A stretch of 64,000 nucleotides of DNA from CANNBR01 sp964604015 (GCA_964604015.1 CAZRXF010000001.1:62001-126000), one strand, 5' to 3'; shown: positions 1 through 9,839, counted from the first letter of the stretch. Notes: generated from the sequence alone by a model not told the origin. A program made the numbers and translations.

Positions 1-2412
1 GAAAAGATTACTGAGATGCAAAAAAATATTGAAACCATGATCGGTCAAATGGATGAAGTTATTGGAGTGCTCCCTACTCAAGAAGAACATGCATTAGCTG
101 CTGTGTTGAGCGGTGATATCTCATTGCAACGATCGGCGCCAGATGTTTTTGCTGACGTTGATGAAGCAGTTGCCGCAGCGGCTCAAGCTGCTGCCGAGGT
201 AACTCATAGTTCTGCAGGACATGAAGGTCAAGAGCCTTTGTCTGGTGGTGCTGATGAGTTACCGAAAGAGAATGAAGAACTGACTGCTAATGATCAGAAA
301 ATTAATACATTTCTGAAGGAACTTGGGTGGAATAGGTCAGATTTAGAGAGCGTTAAGGGAAAAAGAATTACCAAAGATTTAAGAACGGCTTTGCGTCAGA
401 TTAGCGATATAGAAGCTCTTGCAGCGAGTGCAAGGCAATCATTAGGCACTGAGCAAATCGATTCGATCAAAGTCTGGCAGGGCAAAGCGCTGGCTGAATT
501 AGAAATCTTTGTAGCAAAACAACGGATAAGAAAGGCTGTTGGTGATGCTGCTGATGAAATTGGCCAACTAGAAGACCTGATGGCGCAAGTGCAGAGTACG
601 TTGAAGGGTAAAGATCAGGTGCTTGCTGAATTTAAAAGGACGACGTCGTATTATTTGGGAGCAATCAAAAAAGCGCAGAAGAACCTCGCATCACAATCGA
701 CCTATTTCACGGATTTCACGGATTTCACAGTTTTTGAGAAAGAATTCGGAGCAAAAGACAAAGTATTAAAAGATGCGATTGAAAAATTGAGAACCTATTT
801 GAACAGTATCGAAGTTGTAAAGCCTCGTGTGAAACCGATAGAACCGGTGGTTGAAGTTCCTCAAAAGAGTCAGCCGGTACGTCTTGCGTCTCCTGTGTTA
901 CATGAAGAAGAACCAATCCCAGCAGAAGGGCAGAATGTTGAACAATTCTTGACGTCAGGTACGGGTGCAAAACTATTGGATGCCCAGATTGGGGTAGTAG
1001 GGTTGTCAGGAGTTACCGTAGAAGCATCGCGCTCAGCTGCAATAGCTTTCTTGCAAGATGATTCTGAATTTACACAGTTAGTTCGTTCTTTACAGAAACT
1101 GGAAGCTCAAAAAGGAACAAAATCCCGAACATTAGGCGATCTTTTTGGGGATGGAGATAAACAAAGTCAAAAACTGAATAAGCAGATTGCTCAGCAAAAG
1201 GCAGCAGTTGAAAAACGTATTGCGGCAGTGCTTAAGCAGGTACAAAAGGTTCAGGCTCTGCTTGCAAAGACCCCATCAGGTAAGGGATATGGAGCGGTAT
1301 CTCTAGAATTAGGCGAAGAACTGCATGGATGGAAAGCGCGTCTTTTATTGTCTCGCCGGGACGAACTTACGTTGGCTCTTAGGTTGGTGACTATTCTCGA
1401 AGAACAGGCTCAAAGCGCTGCACAGGATACTGCACTTAAAAATCTTGCTGCGTGGGAAGCTGAGGCTCAAGAAGCAAAACCATTTTTTGAACAAACAAAT
1501 CTTGAAACAAGAACGGTACAGGAATTACGTGCAGATGGAGAACTGGTGCAAAAGCAACTTCAAAAAGTGGAGCAGCTTAGGAATGTATTGCCGTCATCCG
1601 GTGAAGCATTTGGAAGAAGACAGGCTCTGACGACACAGCTTGAAATATTCCAGAAAGCTGTTCAGGATGAGCTTGCACGTAGAGAAAAAATTGTGAGTGG
1701 GCAGCTTAATCAAGTAGAAGAAACCCTCCGATCAGCCGAACGTATTGCGCAATTTTCAGACACGTTGAGATCTGATCAGCTCTTTCCTAATGCATTGGTG
1801 AGAGGCTTCAATGAAGAAATTGGAGTATCTCTTGAGCGTCTTATTACGCTGACTATTCCTGGAGAGTATCCGCAGCTTGAAGCACAAAGGAAAGCACTGA
1901 TTGCACAGCTGCAAGAAGAACAGGCCTATTATCTTCGACAGCTTAATGCTCACCCAAGCTCTGCTACTGTAGTGGCAGGTGGCGAGGAACATGGTGATAC
2001 GGTATTACCAATGTTGCAAAGTGGTCATGAAGAAGAAGGACGAACGAATGTACGGGCGCTCCCACGTTATGATGAAGACGATGAAGATGATGATGTCCTG
2101 TACAGGGATAGCGACCTTTCTTCGTATGCCGCTGTAATAGAGAGAAATTCTGGAAAAATAGGGGAACTTTTTGAACAGATTGGCTTTAGTATTGGAGATT
2201 GTTTAGATGAGGAAGGTCATGCGGTGTTGTACGATAAACTTCCTGCACCTATTCGAGAAAAAATTGGGGAATCTGAGTATGCGCAGTTAGAGTTTGGTCT
2301 GAAAAAATTGTTGAGCGCTGGAACAGATGAGATGTTTGTCCTTCGACAAGAATCACTTATCAGTACGCTTAAAAAGATACTTTTAGAAAGAACGGGATCT
2401 TCAGAGGCATGA
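1..2412 (+). CDS. Large helical coiled-coil protein, 5' end outside window
   Basis: The reading frame is already open at base 1 (the codons before the ATG at 16 are sense), so the gene probably begins upstream and only its C-terminal 800 or so residues are here. The protein is rich in Glu, Gln, Lys, Ala and Leu and reads as long helices or coiled coils. An acidic stretch (DEDDEDDD-type, bases 2068-2100) precedes a C-terminal domain of about 85 residues. That domain is clearly related to the C-terminus of the next gene: both have a KLF/ELF-x-Q-x-G-x-S-I segment and a G-T-D-E-M motif near the end. The stop overlaps the region where the next gene starts, so the two are probably co-transcribed. 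No enzymatic motif was seen and the function is unknown. Its neighbours carry signal peptides, so it may be exported too, but its N-terminus is not visible. Confidence 0.85.
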   Translation, partial: EKITEMQKNIETMIGQMDEVIGVLPTQEEHALAAVLSGDISLQRSAPDVFADVDEAVAAAAQAAAEVTHSSAGHEGQEPLSGGADELPKENEELTANDQKINTFLKELGWNRSDLESVKGKRITKDLRTALRQISDIEALAASARQSLGTEQIDSIKVWQGKALAELEIFVAKQRIRKAVGDAADEIGQLEDLMAQVQSTLKGKDQVLAEFKRTTSYYLGAIKKAQKNLASQSTYFTDFTDFTVFEKEFGAKDKVLKDAIEKLRTYLNSIEVVKPRVKPIEPVVEVPQKSQPVRLASPVLHEEEPIPAEGQNVEQFLTSGTGAKLLDAQIGVVGLSGVTVEASRSAAIAFLQDDSEFTQLVRSLQKLEAQKGTKSRTLGDLFGDGDKQSQKLNKQIAQQKAAVEKRIAAVLKQVQKVQALLAKTPSGKGYGAVSLELGEELHGWKARLLLSRRDELTLALRLVTILEEQAQSAAQDTALKNLAAWEAEAQEAKPFFEQTNLETRTVQELRADGELVQKQLQKVEQLRNVLPSSGEAFGRRQALTTQLEIFQKAVQDELARREKIVSGQLNQVEETLRSAERIAQFSDTLRSDQLFPNALVRGFNEEIGVSLERLITLTIPGEYPQLEAQRKALIAQLQEEQAYYLRQLNAHPSSATVVAGGEEHGDTVLPMLQSGHEEEGRTNVRALPRYDEDDEDDDVLYRDSDLSSYAAVIERNSGKIGELFEQIGFSIGDCLDEEGHAVLYDKLPAPIREKIGESEYAQLEFGLKKLLSAGTDEMFVLRQESLISTLKKILLERTGSSEA

Positions 2413-2414
2413 GA

Positions 2415-3872
2415 ATGAAAAAGAGAGCAGGAATCATGGAGAATGGCTCCATAAAAAAAATAAAAAGCGTAGGGATGCTCTATCTGCTTACGTTCTCTCT
2501 TTGTGCGTTTGGTATGGATGCAATTCATGAATCTACGTTGTTAGTAGGCACCGGTGCTCAAGCGCGTGATGCAAGGGATACTATTCGAACCAATTCTTAT
2601 GTGGATGTATACCATCCGCATAAATCTGCTCGAGATAAGTTTACTGCTGTAGATCATTTTAGATTGCAAATAGGAACCCCTGATTCAGGAGGTTTTGATG
2701 ATGGTCTTCCTTCGTCTCCGTATGTTACTACTATTGCTCATGAACAATTTGATGATCAAGGGGTTGAAATTGAAGGAGGAGCTGCTGCCATAGCAAGGAC
2801 TGCTCATGAAGGGCATGAACGGAAATCTCCCACGCAGCCATCCAGTCATCAGTCTCAAATTAGTAGTGACGAGTTAGAAATTGTACTTGAACGATTGCAA
2901 GCTTTGCTCGATGCGCCAGATCTTTCTGCGGAAGATGCGGTAGAGATACGCGAAAAAATTGATTTTTTTTCACAGCTTTTACGATCAGAAAAAGGTAGCC
3001 AGCGCGAAGTTACTACTTCTGTAAAATCTGTCCAACCACTTAAGAGACCAGGTTATATTCAAAGGATCGTGATACAACGTGCTGCTCGAACTATTTTAAA
3101 AGATCCAGAAGTAGAAATTGCCTACATTAATCTCACGGGGGGAACGGGAATACAGGGACATCCAAAATTTTGTTCTTTCGTTACTCAGACACTTGTTGCA
3201 CAGCTACGGACAGGTGCATTGCCATTTGAACTGTTTTCAGTTGTTAAGAGTCTTATTGATCAGTCTGAAATTTTTAAAAAATCAATTTCTGTATCTGGCC
3301 TTCAGGTGCATGATGCTGTTATTAGAGGCTTCATTAATCATCAAAAAGACACCATTCGAAAACTCATTAGTGCTGTTATACGAGTGATGAGGGAAAAGAA
3401 ATTGACGACAAAAGCTATGCAAGCAGTTGAGAAGCTTTCAGATGAGCAGATGAAAAAATGGCAAAATTTAGAAGGGAAAGATGAAGAGGTTGATGAAAAT
3501 GACACTCTTTATGAGATAGAACCTTTTTATGATGCGACAGAACAGCATGATCAACAGATAGAAGAGAATGACTTAGCAATAGAAAAACTATTTGTGCAAT
3601 TGGGCCTTAGCATACAAGAATGTCTTAATAGTCGAGGGCAACCGCTAGTTTATAAAGATTTGTCTCCAGATGTTCAGAAAAAAGTTACCGACGCGACCTA
3701 CGGATTTGTACGTATAGCACTGATGCATCTTTCAACTCCGGGAACGGATGAAATGATTATGAGTGCTCAACAAGAAGCGATTGAAACATTGCAAAGAATA
3801 CTTGCAAGAAGAAAAAGTGTAGTAATTCAGACTGTTCCTAACAGCATGTCTTTTAAAGTTATACGTAATTAA
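2415..3872 (+). CDS. Exported helical protein, paralogue of its neighbours
   Basis: A protein of about 485 residues of unknown function. In-frame ATGs lie at 2409, 2415 and 2436. The ATG at 2415 is preceded by AGAGG at a reasonable distance, whereas 2409 has almost no spacing. A hydrophobic segment (MLYLLTFSLCAFG) ends about 35 residues in and looks like a signal peptide. Three shared blocks are visible. The first is an N-terminal block with GTPDS and AAAIAR-x-A-x-EGH, also present in the 1473-residue protein downstream. The second is a middle helical block with VTQT-[LI]-VAQLR-[ST]-G-x-LP, shared with the same protein. The third is a C-terminal block with PGTDEM, shared with the upstream protein. 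The gene therefore looks like a mosaic bridging its two neighbours, probably in one operon. No catalytic motif is apparent. Confidence 0.85.
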   Translation: MKKRAGIMENGSIKKIKSVGMLYLLTFSLCAFGMDAIHESTLLVGTGAQARDARDTIRTNSYVDVYHPHKSARDKFTAVDHFRLQIGTPDSGGFDDGLPSSPYVTTIAHEQFDDQGVEIEGGAAAIARTAHEGHERKSPTQPSSHQSQISSDELEIVLERLQALLDAPDLSAEDAVEIREKIDFFSQLLRSEKGSQREVTTSVKSVQPLKRPGYIQRIVIQRAARTILKDPEVEIAYINLTGGTGIQGHPKFCSFVTQTLVAQLRTGALPFELFSVVKSLIDQSEIFKKSISVSGLQVHDAVIRGFINHQKDTIRKLISAVIRVMREKKLTTKAMQAVEKLSDEQMKKWQNLEGKDEEVDENDTLYEIEPFYDATEQHDQQIEENDLAIEKLFVQLGLSIQECLNSRGQPLVYKDLSPDVQKKVTDATYGFVRIALMHLSTPGTDEMIMSAQQEAIETLQRILARRKSVVIQTVPNSMSFKVIRN

Positions 3873-3895
3873 GAAAATAAAAGAGGGAGAGCCAC

Positions 3896-6800
3896 ATGAA
3901 AAGAATAAAAAATTACCTGGCGTTATGCCTCTTCATGTTCTCCTTTGATCTGTTCAGTATGGTTGAGGGTGTGCATGCACCAGAATTGGTAGAACCGGTG
4001 GATACAGTTGTTGGACTTCGTAGAGGAAGTGCGTCTCATCGTTCAAATCCATTTCATAATGACGACGATCTATTACTCCCAGGAAAAGGTATACCGCACA
4101 GTGGTCTAACTCATGTGCAAACAAGATTAGGAACTCCTGATTCTTTAATCGATGATACCCCTCCTTCTTCACCTGGGGTTGGAATAGCCCATGAAGGTGG
4201 TTTGGACGATGAAGGAGTTGGGATGAAGGGCGCTGCTGCAATAGCAAGAATTGCTGCGGAAGGACATAAAAGGACTGGAGTGCAACGACCAACTGTTCAG
4301 CTGACAGCTGAACAAGAGCAGATTGAAATGTTAGAAAAAACGATTGCTCACTTGCGCGCTTTGCCACTGACATCAGAGGATGAGGGTGCTAGAATCCAAA
4401 CAAAAATTGCAGAATTGGAACAGGTGCTGCAGGCAAAACAACAAGCGCTTACTGTTGAACCAGTGGTCACGGTAGAGCCACTTGTTGTAGCAAAAGATGA
4501 ACCGATACCAAGTACAGAGCCTTCTGTTACGTCGCCGGTTACGACTCCTAAAAAATCAGGAAGGTTTACTGGCTTAAGGACTGCCTATGCAACAAATCGT
4601 GTATGGTTGCAGAGTGCCGTACGAGATCAAGCAAAGCTTGCGTTCAAGGGTAATTATAAAGCTCAGGTTGCTAAGATTGTTACTGAGTTACGGGCTGGTA
4701 AGGCGCCGGGCCAAATTCTTGTGGATTCAGGACAAATACAAGATGAAGATGCATATAAAACGCTTATCGTCAGCGTGTATGATATTCTTGCCAAACAAAA
4801 ATTGCGCACTCCGGTAATGATCGATGCGGCGAAAAACACTGATTATCAGTTGTTTCTTAATCTCAATAGAAGAGAAACTCCGCAAGTATTAAAACCACAA
4901 AAACCAAAGATAAAACCACAAGAACCAAAAATAAACAGAAGTAAAACGCCGCAAGCAGCTAAACAACAAAAATCAAGTTTGCTTCAAAGACAATTAACAA
5001 AGCGTGCAGTTAACATTGTGATGAAAGATTCCACTGTACTAGCTGACCTCGCGACTCTTGTTTCTAACGGTACCGTGGATGCTCGCATTAGTATCCGTTT
5101 GCAAGTTACACAGACTATCGTTGCGCAATTACGGTCAGGAAAATTGCCTTCTGAGGTAGTGGACAGTGTCGTGACTCTGCTTACCAGTGCAGGTGTTGCT
5201 GAGGTAGAACAAAGCGCTATCAAACAAGTTGTAGGTGACATTTTTACTGTTATGAAAACAAAAAAACTCATGACGAAAAAGATGAAAGCAGATGAGAATT
5301 TTTCAGGCGCTCAAATTGAGCTGTGGAAAAAATCCTTACCTCAATCTTCTGTCATTTCAAAAGGACCTGAACCTATTCAAGAGCTTTCATCGGCCGAGCA
5401 GTTTAAACAAGAAGGTACTGCAAGAACGCGCGAGCAGTTTAAGGCGAACGAAGCTGATATTGAAAAATTACTTGGAAAAGATGGAGAGGCGTTTGTCAAT
5501 GCAAGGAAAGGAAGACTTGCTCAAGCGGTTGATAAAAATTTAAATGAACTTGCTACGATTTCAGGATCAATAGTTTCAGAATGGAGTGCTTTCGTTGATA
5601 CATTGGGAGATGATCCTAAAGGGCGATTGAGAGCTCTTGAGAACTATCTGGAAGGAAAGGGATTCCCTAATGGAGTTGATATTGTTGAGTTTCAAAGACA
5701 AGCAAATGTTTTAAAAGATTTTCGGCGCAAGAGATTTGACTATGAAGCCCTTCTGAAAGAAATAAAAAAGCAAATTGCACAAGTGCATGAGCTGCTAGAA
5801 AAACAGCGTTTAGCGGACCTGAAAGCCAAGAATGCGCCACAGGTTGAAGCGTACAAAAAGGAACTTGATGATCAATTACAGGGAGTGAAGACTTTCCTTG
5901 CATTAGCAGAAAATCAAGCGCTGCTGGAGAACCCTCAGTATGGTGAATTTAAAGATATCATTGATTCTTGGGTGTATCGCATAGATTTTAACAATAAACT
6001 GCGCGTAACTCTTTTTGAGCGATCACTTTCTAATCCGCATTTAGAAGATCAAATGGCTGAAGATAAGCAAGAAGTGGATGGCATAGAACAACGGATCCGA
6101 AATGTAGTGGAGCAAGTGAAGGCTCTCGATGGTGACATGCAGGCGCTACAAGAACTAGTCACGGATAATGCTGATTCTCTTGCCGATGCTGATCTAAAGC
6201 AACAACTAGATGCTTTTGTAATAAAGGCCGAGCAAGCACGGACAACAGGTCTTGCTGAATTTAGTAAAAAGGTAGATACACTTGGTGCAAATGGTGCAGT
6301 AGAGCAACTTGGAGAAGCAGCTGATGAAATTGAAGCGTATAAAAATACGGCAGAAGAACTTATTGCAACTCAAAGACTGAAAACTATACAGCTTCGAACC
6401 GCACAACGAAAAGCACGAGAAGAACAGGAAGAGAAAGCCACTCTTGATGCAATAAGAACAAAGCGGGATCAAATAGGCAGATTGATTTCAGAAAATGAAG
6501 AAGCGCTAGCAGCGCAACCTCAGATAGCTGAACAAGTCCAAAAATTACAATCGATGCTGATTTCAACGGCAAATGTTTTGTTAGGGCAAGTGAAGGTTGA
6601 GATGAGCGACTATACTGTTGCACAGGCTCGTGAGAATTTTGATAAAAAATTCACTGAGTTTACGACACTGATTAATGAAGCAAACAGAACGTACGCACAA
6701 CAAAAGGCTGCTGAAGCTGCTCAACAAGCTGTACAAGCAGCGGCGCAAGCGGCTGCTGAAAAAGAAGCGTTAGAAAAGGCCCAAGCAGAAGCAGCGACGG

Positions 6801-8317
6801 CTCGCCTGAAACAAGAAGAAGTAGCAGGAAAGAAGCCACCAACTGGTCCTAAAAGAGCAAAAAGTAAACCTGCATACTTTGCTTCAGATGACAAGTGGGG
6901 AGGAACGTCGAGCGTATCAAGACTTCATCAGGATCAACAGCAACCAGAAAGCCAAGAACCTGAACCAAAAGAATCTTCAGATACACTTCAAAAGGGATTG
7001 GAACGTGCGCGAAGAGGACTGAATGAAGTAGGGCAAAATCTGAAAGGATTCTGGAAAAAGCTTACAACAAAATCTGGTGAAGAACTGGCTTCTGCTTCGG
7101 TTGAGTACACAACGTATCCAACCGAGCAAGACCGCCAGGTGGCAGTGGGTCTTTTAGGCGAAGCGGTCAGCAAGCAACCTACTGCTTTAGATCTAGGTAA
7201 TGCAAAAGATGCAGTTGAACTGTTAGCTCAAGAAGTTGATTTTGTAAAAGCAGTAGAAAAAAGAAGAAGTTTTACAAATGCAGTTCAGGAAAAAACATAC
7301 AAAAAAGCGATGGCAAGCTTGTGGTTAACAATGGCGTCTCCTAAGGTAAATCTTTTGCCAGAGCAATCTGAAAAACAGTTTAATGCAAATGTACTTGAAG
7401 CATATTCTTTGTTAGAAGGGTTAAACGAGGATGGCGAAGAGCTTCTTAGAAGATCATTTGAATTCATACGTGATGGACAGGAGTTACCGCGCGATGTTGC
7501 ACAGAATGGTATTAAGGATTTGGCTGTTGTTGCAAAAACTTTAACAGCTCAAAGTTCATTATATGCCTTTGCAAAAAAACATAAGGGGTTACTTGACGCG
7601 CAAAATCTTGGTGCTTTTAAAGACGCGATAAGGGCGTTGCTTAAAGATAAGAAATTAGACGAATTGCAAGATCCGATGGATGTTGTTCTCTGGAGGGTTT
7701 TGACGGACCAAGGAAACCTTGCCCAGAAAATGTTTAGTAATCTTCAATTACAAGAGTTGGTAACGGCTAATGAAAGTACGGTTACGGCTTCCTGGGCAAA
7801 GCCACTTCTCAGGAAGGCATTCATGAAGGTGTCCAGGGATGATCAAACGACTCCGTCTAAGGATCTTATGAACCAAGTGGTTACTGGATTGAATAGAGTG
7901 GCAAATCCAATTCAACTTAAAACTCCGATCGATATTTACAAACTTGATGTCACAAGCTTAGAAAAATTCGTTGCGACTGTCGGGTCTATGATTGAACAAT
8001 TAAAAGATGATCCAGTTATGAAAACTGTGTGGCAAGTGATTCTGGGCGACGATGCAGCTCTAAACGCGGTGTTCTCGCTTGCCCAAAAGGCAAAACAACA
8101 AGAAGGAGCCGTTGCTCCAGCTCCTGCCAAAGGTGGAGCTGCTAGTAGCGCAACAACTGCTAAAAAATCAGGATTCAGTCTTGATTCTTTAAAAGCGAAA
8201 GCGAATAGTCTAGCTGCGCGAGCAAAAGAAGGCGCAAGTAAATTAGCAACTAAGGCAAGTGCAAAAATGCAGGAGCTATCTGATAGATTAGAAGAAGGAG
8301 CGGGGAAGTCTGAATAA
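3896..8317 (+). CDS. Large exported coiled-coil protein (1473 aa)
   Basis: The start ATG follows GAGGGAG at good spacing, and the N-terminus (MKRIKNYLALCLFMFSFDLF) is a signal peptide. The first 120 residues share GTPDS, PPSSP, AHEGG and AAAIAR-x-A-x-EGH with the preceding gene. Residues about 230-500 contain two copies of the helical module seen once in that gene: one around a TELRAGKAPG segment, one around VAQLRSGKLP. The rest is long Glu/Lys/Gln/Ala-rich coiled coil, including an Ala-rich stretch near bases 6710-6770. The C-terminal 60 residues are Lys/Ala/Ser-rich repeats resembling an apolipoprotein-like amphipathic helix. No enzymatic signature was seen. A structural or host-interaction role is conceivable, but that is inference. 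It converges on the minus-strand gene that ends 8 bp away. Confidence 0.9.
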   Translation: MKRIKNYLALCLFMFSFDLFSMVEGVHAPELVEPVDTVVGLRRGSASHRSNPFHNDDDLLLPGKGIPHSGLTHVQTRLGTPDSLIDDTPPSSPGVGIAHEGGLDDEGVGMKGAAAIARIAAEGHKRTGVQRPTVQLTAEQEQIEMLEKTIAHLRALPLTSEDEGARIQTKIAELEQVLQAKQQALTVEPVVTVEPLVVAKDEPIPSTEPSVTSPVTTPKKSGRFTGLRTAYATNRVWLQSAVRDQAKLAFKGNYKAQVAKIVTELRAGKAPGQILVDSGQIQDEDAYKTLIVSVYDILAKQKLRTPVMIDAAKNTDYQLFLNLNRRETPQVLKPQKPKIKPQEPKINRSKTPQAAKQQKSSLLQRQLTKRAVNIVMKDSTVLADLATLVSNGTVDARISIRLQVTQTIVAQLRSGKLPSEVVDSVVTLLTSAGVAEVEQSAIKQVVGDIFTVMKTKKLMTKKMKADENFSGAQIELWKKSLPQSSVISKGPEPIQELSSAEQFKQEGTARTREQFKANEADIEKLLGKDGEAFVNARKGRLAQAVDKNLNELATISGSIVSEWSAFVDTLGDDPKGRLRALENYLEGKGFPNGVDIVEFQRQANVLKDFRRKRFDYEALLKEIKKQIAQVHELLEKQRLADLKAKNAPQVEAYKKELDDQLQGVKTFLALAENQALLENPQYGEFKDIIDSWVYRIDFNNKLRVTLFERSLSNPHLEDQMAEDKQEVDGIEQRIRNVVEQVKALDGDMQALQELVTDNADSLADADLKQQLDAFVIKAEQARTTGLAEFSKKVDTLGANGAVEQLGEAADEIEAYKNTAEELIATQRLKTIQLRTAQRKAREEQEEKATLDAIRTKRDQIGRLISENEEALAAQPQIAEQVQKLQSMLISTANVLLGQVKVEMSDYTVAQARENFDKKFTEFTTLINEANRTYAQQKAAEAAQQAVQAAAQAAAEKEALEKAQAEAATARLKQEEVAGKKPPTGPKRAKSKPAYFASDDKWGGTSSVSRLHQDQQQPESQEPEPKESSDTLQKGLERARRGLNEVGQNLKGFWKKLTTKSGEELASASVEYTTYPTEQDRQVAVGLLGEAVSKQPTALDLGNAKDAVELLAQEVDFVKAVEKRRSFTNAVQEKTYKKAMASLWLTMASPKVNLLPEQSEKQFNANVLEAYSLLEGLNEDGEELLRRSFEFIRDGQELPRDVAQNGIKDLAVVAKTLTAQSSLYAFAKKHKGLLDAQNLGAFKDAIRALLKDKKLDELQDPMDVVLWRVLTDQGNLAQKMFSNLQLQELVTANESTVTASWAKPLLRKAFMKVSRDDQTTPSKDLMNQVVTGLNRVANPIQLKTPIDIYKLDVTSLEKFVATVGSMIEQLKDDPVMKTVWQVILGDDAALNAVFSLAQKAKQQEGAVAPAPAKGGAASSATTAKKSGFSLDSLKAKANSLAARAKEGASKLATKASAKMQELSDRLEEGAGKSE

Positions 8318-8324
8318 GCTTTGA

Positions 8325-8933
8325 TTAATCAGATTGCTTTCCCAGCTGACGTAAAAGTTCTGCATTTTCCTGGAGCCCTAGCTCAATTGAGGTGACCGAG
8401 TTTGGTGTTATCTCTTTGCTTGATCCCATCGTTTCAAACAAGTTGTGTGCCTGTTGTGTGAGCGCGAGCCCTTTCTTGGTGTCTTCATACGTGCTGGTAA
8501 TGTGAGATGAAAGCCCTTGTGGTGCTAGAAGTCGAGCAGAACTTTTTTGTTTAAGATAATCGTGTGCGGTTTTTTCTACTTCGTTGATCAAATCAGAGAT
8601 CTCTTTTTGATACGTTTCCCGTTCTTGAGCGGTATAACGATCCTGATGGGTAACGTGATATGCCTGCGCTAGTTGAGAACAAAGGGTGTCAAGCTGTACC
8701 AAAAAAGGTGGTGTTGGAGCATCTTGTTGCGATGGCTTTAAGACATTTGAAAGGTAGAGGAAGAAGCGCGACAGTTCTTTTTTCATGAAGGTGGTGTCTT
8801 CTTGTGCTACCGTGGCAAAAAGCGGGATGAATGGTCGTGCGCTACTTGTGTGCATGCGATAGAGTGTTTGACACAAAACGACGAGCAAGAAAAATACTAA
8901 GAGATCAAAGAGAAAACTGCCTTTTCGACACAT
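8325..8933 (-). CDS. Membrane-anchored protein of unknown function
   Basis: A 202-residue protein. The start ATG has AAAGGA seven bases upstream on the minus strand. Residues about 7-22 (FLFDLLVFFLLVVLCQ) form one hydrophobic segment, a signal anchor or uncleaved signal peptide. The remainder is predicted mostly helical and polar, with a Pro/Thr patch in the middle, and would lie outside the cytoplasm. No family was recognised and no Cys/His catalytic pattern is apparent. The gene stands alone, convergent with the large coiled-coil gene cluster and divergent from the repeat-rich region upstream of it. Confidence 0.7.
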   Translation of the reverse strand: MCRKGSFLFDLLVFFLLVVLCQTLYRMHTSSARPFIPLFATVAQEDTTFMKKELSRFFLYLSNVLKPSQQDAPTPPFLVQLDTLCSQLAQAYHVTHQDRYTAQERETYQKEISDLINEVEKTAHDYLKQKSSARLLAPQGLSSHITSTYEDTKKGLALTQQAHNLFETMGSSKEITPNSVTSIELGLQENAELLRQLGKQSD

Positions 8934-9028
8934 AGGAATATCCTTTTAGAGAAAAAAGAGAGTTTTGATTGTAACAAGTTTTCTTTTTTAAAACAGATTT
9001 TCTTTTTTAACTTTCATCTTTTTGAGCA

Positions 9029-9183
9029 CAAGAAGTATGTGCCCCACTGCGCGTGGGGGAGCGTAAAAGGGGTGCTTGCCCACCCCTTTTAAAACAGGGC
9101 ACCAGCCGTTCCTCTGGACCCCTTGTCGGCTCCAATCCTCGTTGCCTCCTAACGGGGGACAACTCAGTTCCGCCTAATGAGGT
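9029..9183 (+). repeat. Left arm of a nested long inverted repeat
   Basis: This 155-base arm aligns in reverse complement with 9840-9995 along its whole length. The outer 25 bases (9029-9053) match 9971-9995 at 24 of 25 positions. The inner 57 bases (9127-9183) match 9840-9896 at 51 of 57. Between them the arm carries its own hairpins. One is a 10-bp perfect stem at 9065-9074/9081-9090 (AAAAGGGGTG with CACCCCTTTT). The hairpin in the other arm differs at three stem positions and all three are compensated on the opposite side of the stem. No coding function is evident. Confidence 0.85.
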
Positions 9184-9280
9184 GTTACCAATATAGGAGC
9201 TGGAACAGTTTTTTGTTTTGCTGTGTGTTAGTCCCGATCAATTCTAAAGTTACTTTTGCCATTGGCTATATATTCTCAAT

Positions 9281-9350
9281 TACGTCGTCACCAGTCAGAG
9301 ACCCTGCGTAGCCTTGGCAAAGAAGGGCGAAGCGTCGGTGATCCAGTAAC
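9281..9350 (+). repeat. REP-like palindromic repeat, copy 1
   Basis: This copy starts TTACGTCGTCACCAG and ends GTCGGTGATCCAGTA, with a 30-40 base variable middle. Its reverse complement recurs almost unchanged at 9720-9788. The ends CACC and GGTG pair with each other; in the copies near 24 kb the same positions are CCCC and GGGG, a compensated change. It forms the inner part of the nested inverted-repeat element. Confidence 0.85.
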
Positions 9351-9369
9351 ATTGGAAAGATTCATCAAA

Positions 9370-9445
9370 AGTCATTCCCAATGAACAGAGTCGCAGCAGA
9401 GTGCAAAGCGCTCTGGCTAGACTCTGAGAGTGGTACGGAAATCCA
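9370..9445 (+). repeat. REP-like repeat variant (GTCATTCCC type)
   Basis: This copy begins GTCATTCCC and ends with GTACGGAAATCCAG. Its ends are the reverse complement of the segment at 9648-9693, which reads TGGATTCCCGTACCACT and ends GGGAATGAC. It is a related but distinct subtype of the repeats flanking it, with TTCCC/GGGAA in place of CACC/GGTG. Short open frames crossing it on both strands have no start signal and are read as non-coding. Confidence 0.65.
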
Positions 9446-9516
9446 GACGTAACAGAACAAATTCCTCTTTGTTGAAGTACCACGTTACCCTGTTTGTAAT
9501 TGACACACACTCCTCA

Positions 9517-9566
9517 AGACGTCGTCACCAGCGAGGCGAAGCGAGCGTTGGTGATCCAGTGAAATT
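9517..9566 (+). repeat. REP-like palindromic repeat, short copy
   Basis: This copy carries GTCGTCACCAG and GTTGGTGATCCAGTG ends enclosing a middle of about 20 bases rich in GCGAGGCGAAGCGAG. The direction is the same as the copy at 9281. It sits at the centre of the nested element, so the total arrangement is not a simple two-arm palindrome. Confidence 0.75.
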
Positions 9567-9647
9567 GTTGAGAGTCCTTTTAGTCTCGTCCTTAGATACG
9601 ATGTTACCGGTACGGGGGGCTTTAAAAATGTCATTCATTTGTTTTTA

Positions 9648-9693
9648 TGGATTCCCGTACCACTCAGTCGATATCTCTCCTTCGCTGGGAATG
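9648..9693 (-). repeat. REP-like repeat variant, inverted copy
   Basis: The segment reads TGGATTCCCGTACCACT at its left end and GGGAATGAC at its right end. It is the inverted counterpart of the ends of 9370-9445, with a shorter and different middle. It fits the nested order of repeats in this region. Confidence 0.6.
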
Positions 9694-9719
9694 ACTATAT
9701 GAGGAATTATTTCAGTCTT

Positions 9720-9788
9720 ACTGGATCACCGACGCTTTGCCCTTCTTCGCCAAGGCTACGCAGGGTCTCTGACTGGTGACGACGTTAT
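9720..9788 (-). repeat. REP-like palindromic repeat, inverted copy
   Basis: This is the near-identical reverse complement of 9281-9350: ACTGGATCACCGACGC at the left end, CTGGTGACGACG at the right end, and the same middle (GCCAAGGCTACGCAGGGTCT). The two copies face each other across about 370 bases and form the inner stem of the nested inverted repeat. Confidence 0.85.
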
Positions 9789-9839
9789 TAGGAGGCTCTG
9801 ACTAATGACGGGAATAGGTTTTAAAAGAGTAAGAATATG

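Noticed and set aside
9295..9702. Open frames on both strands inside the repeat region
   Set aside because: They follow the REP-like repeats, lack ribosome sites and share only repeat-derived residues.
9281..9788. CRISPR array
   Set aside because: Repeats are inverted, of unequal spacing and variable length, and no cas genes are present.
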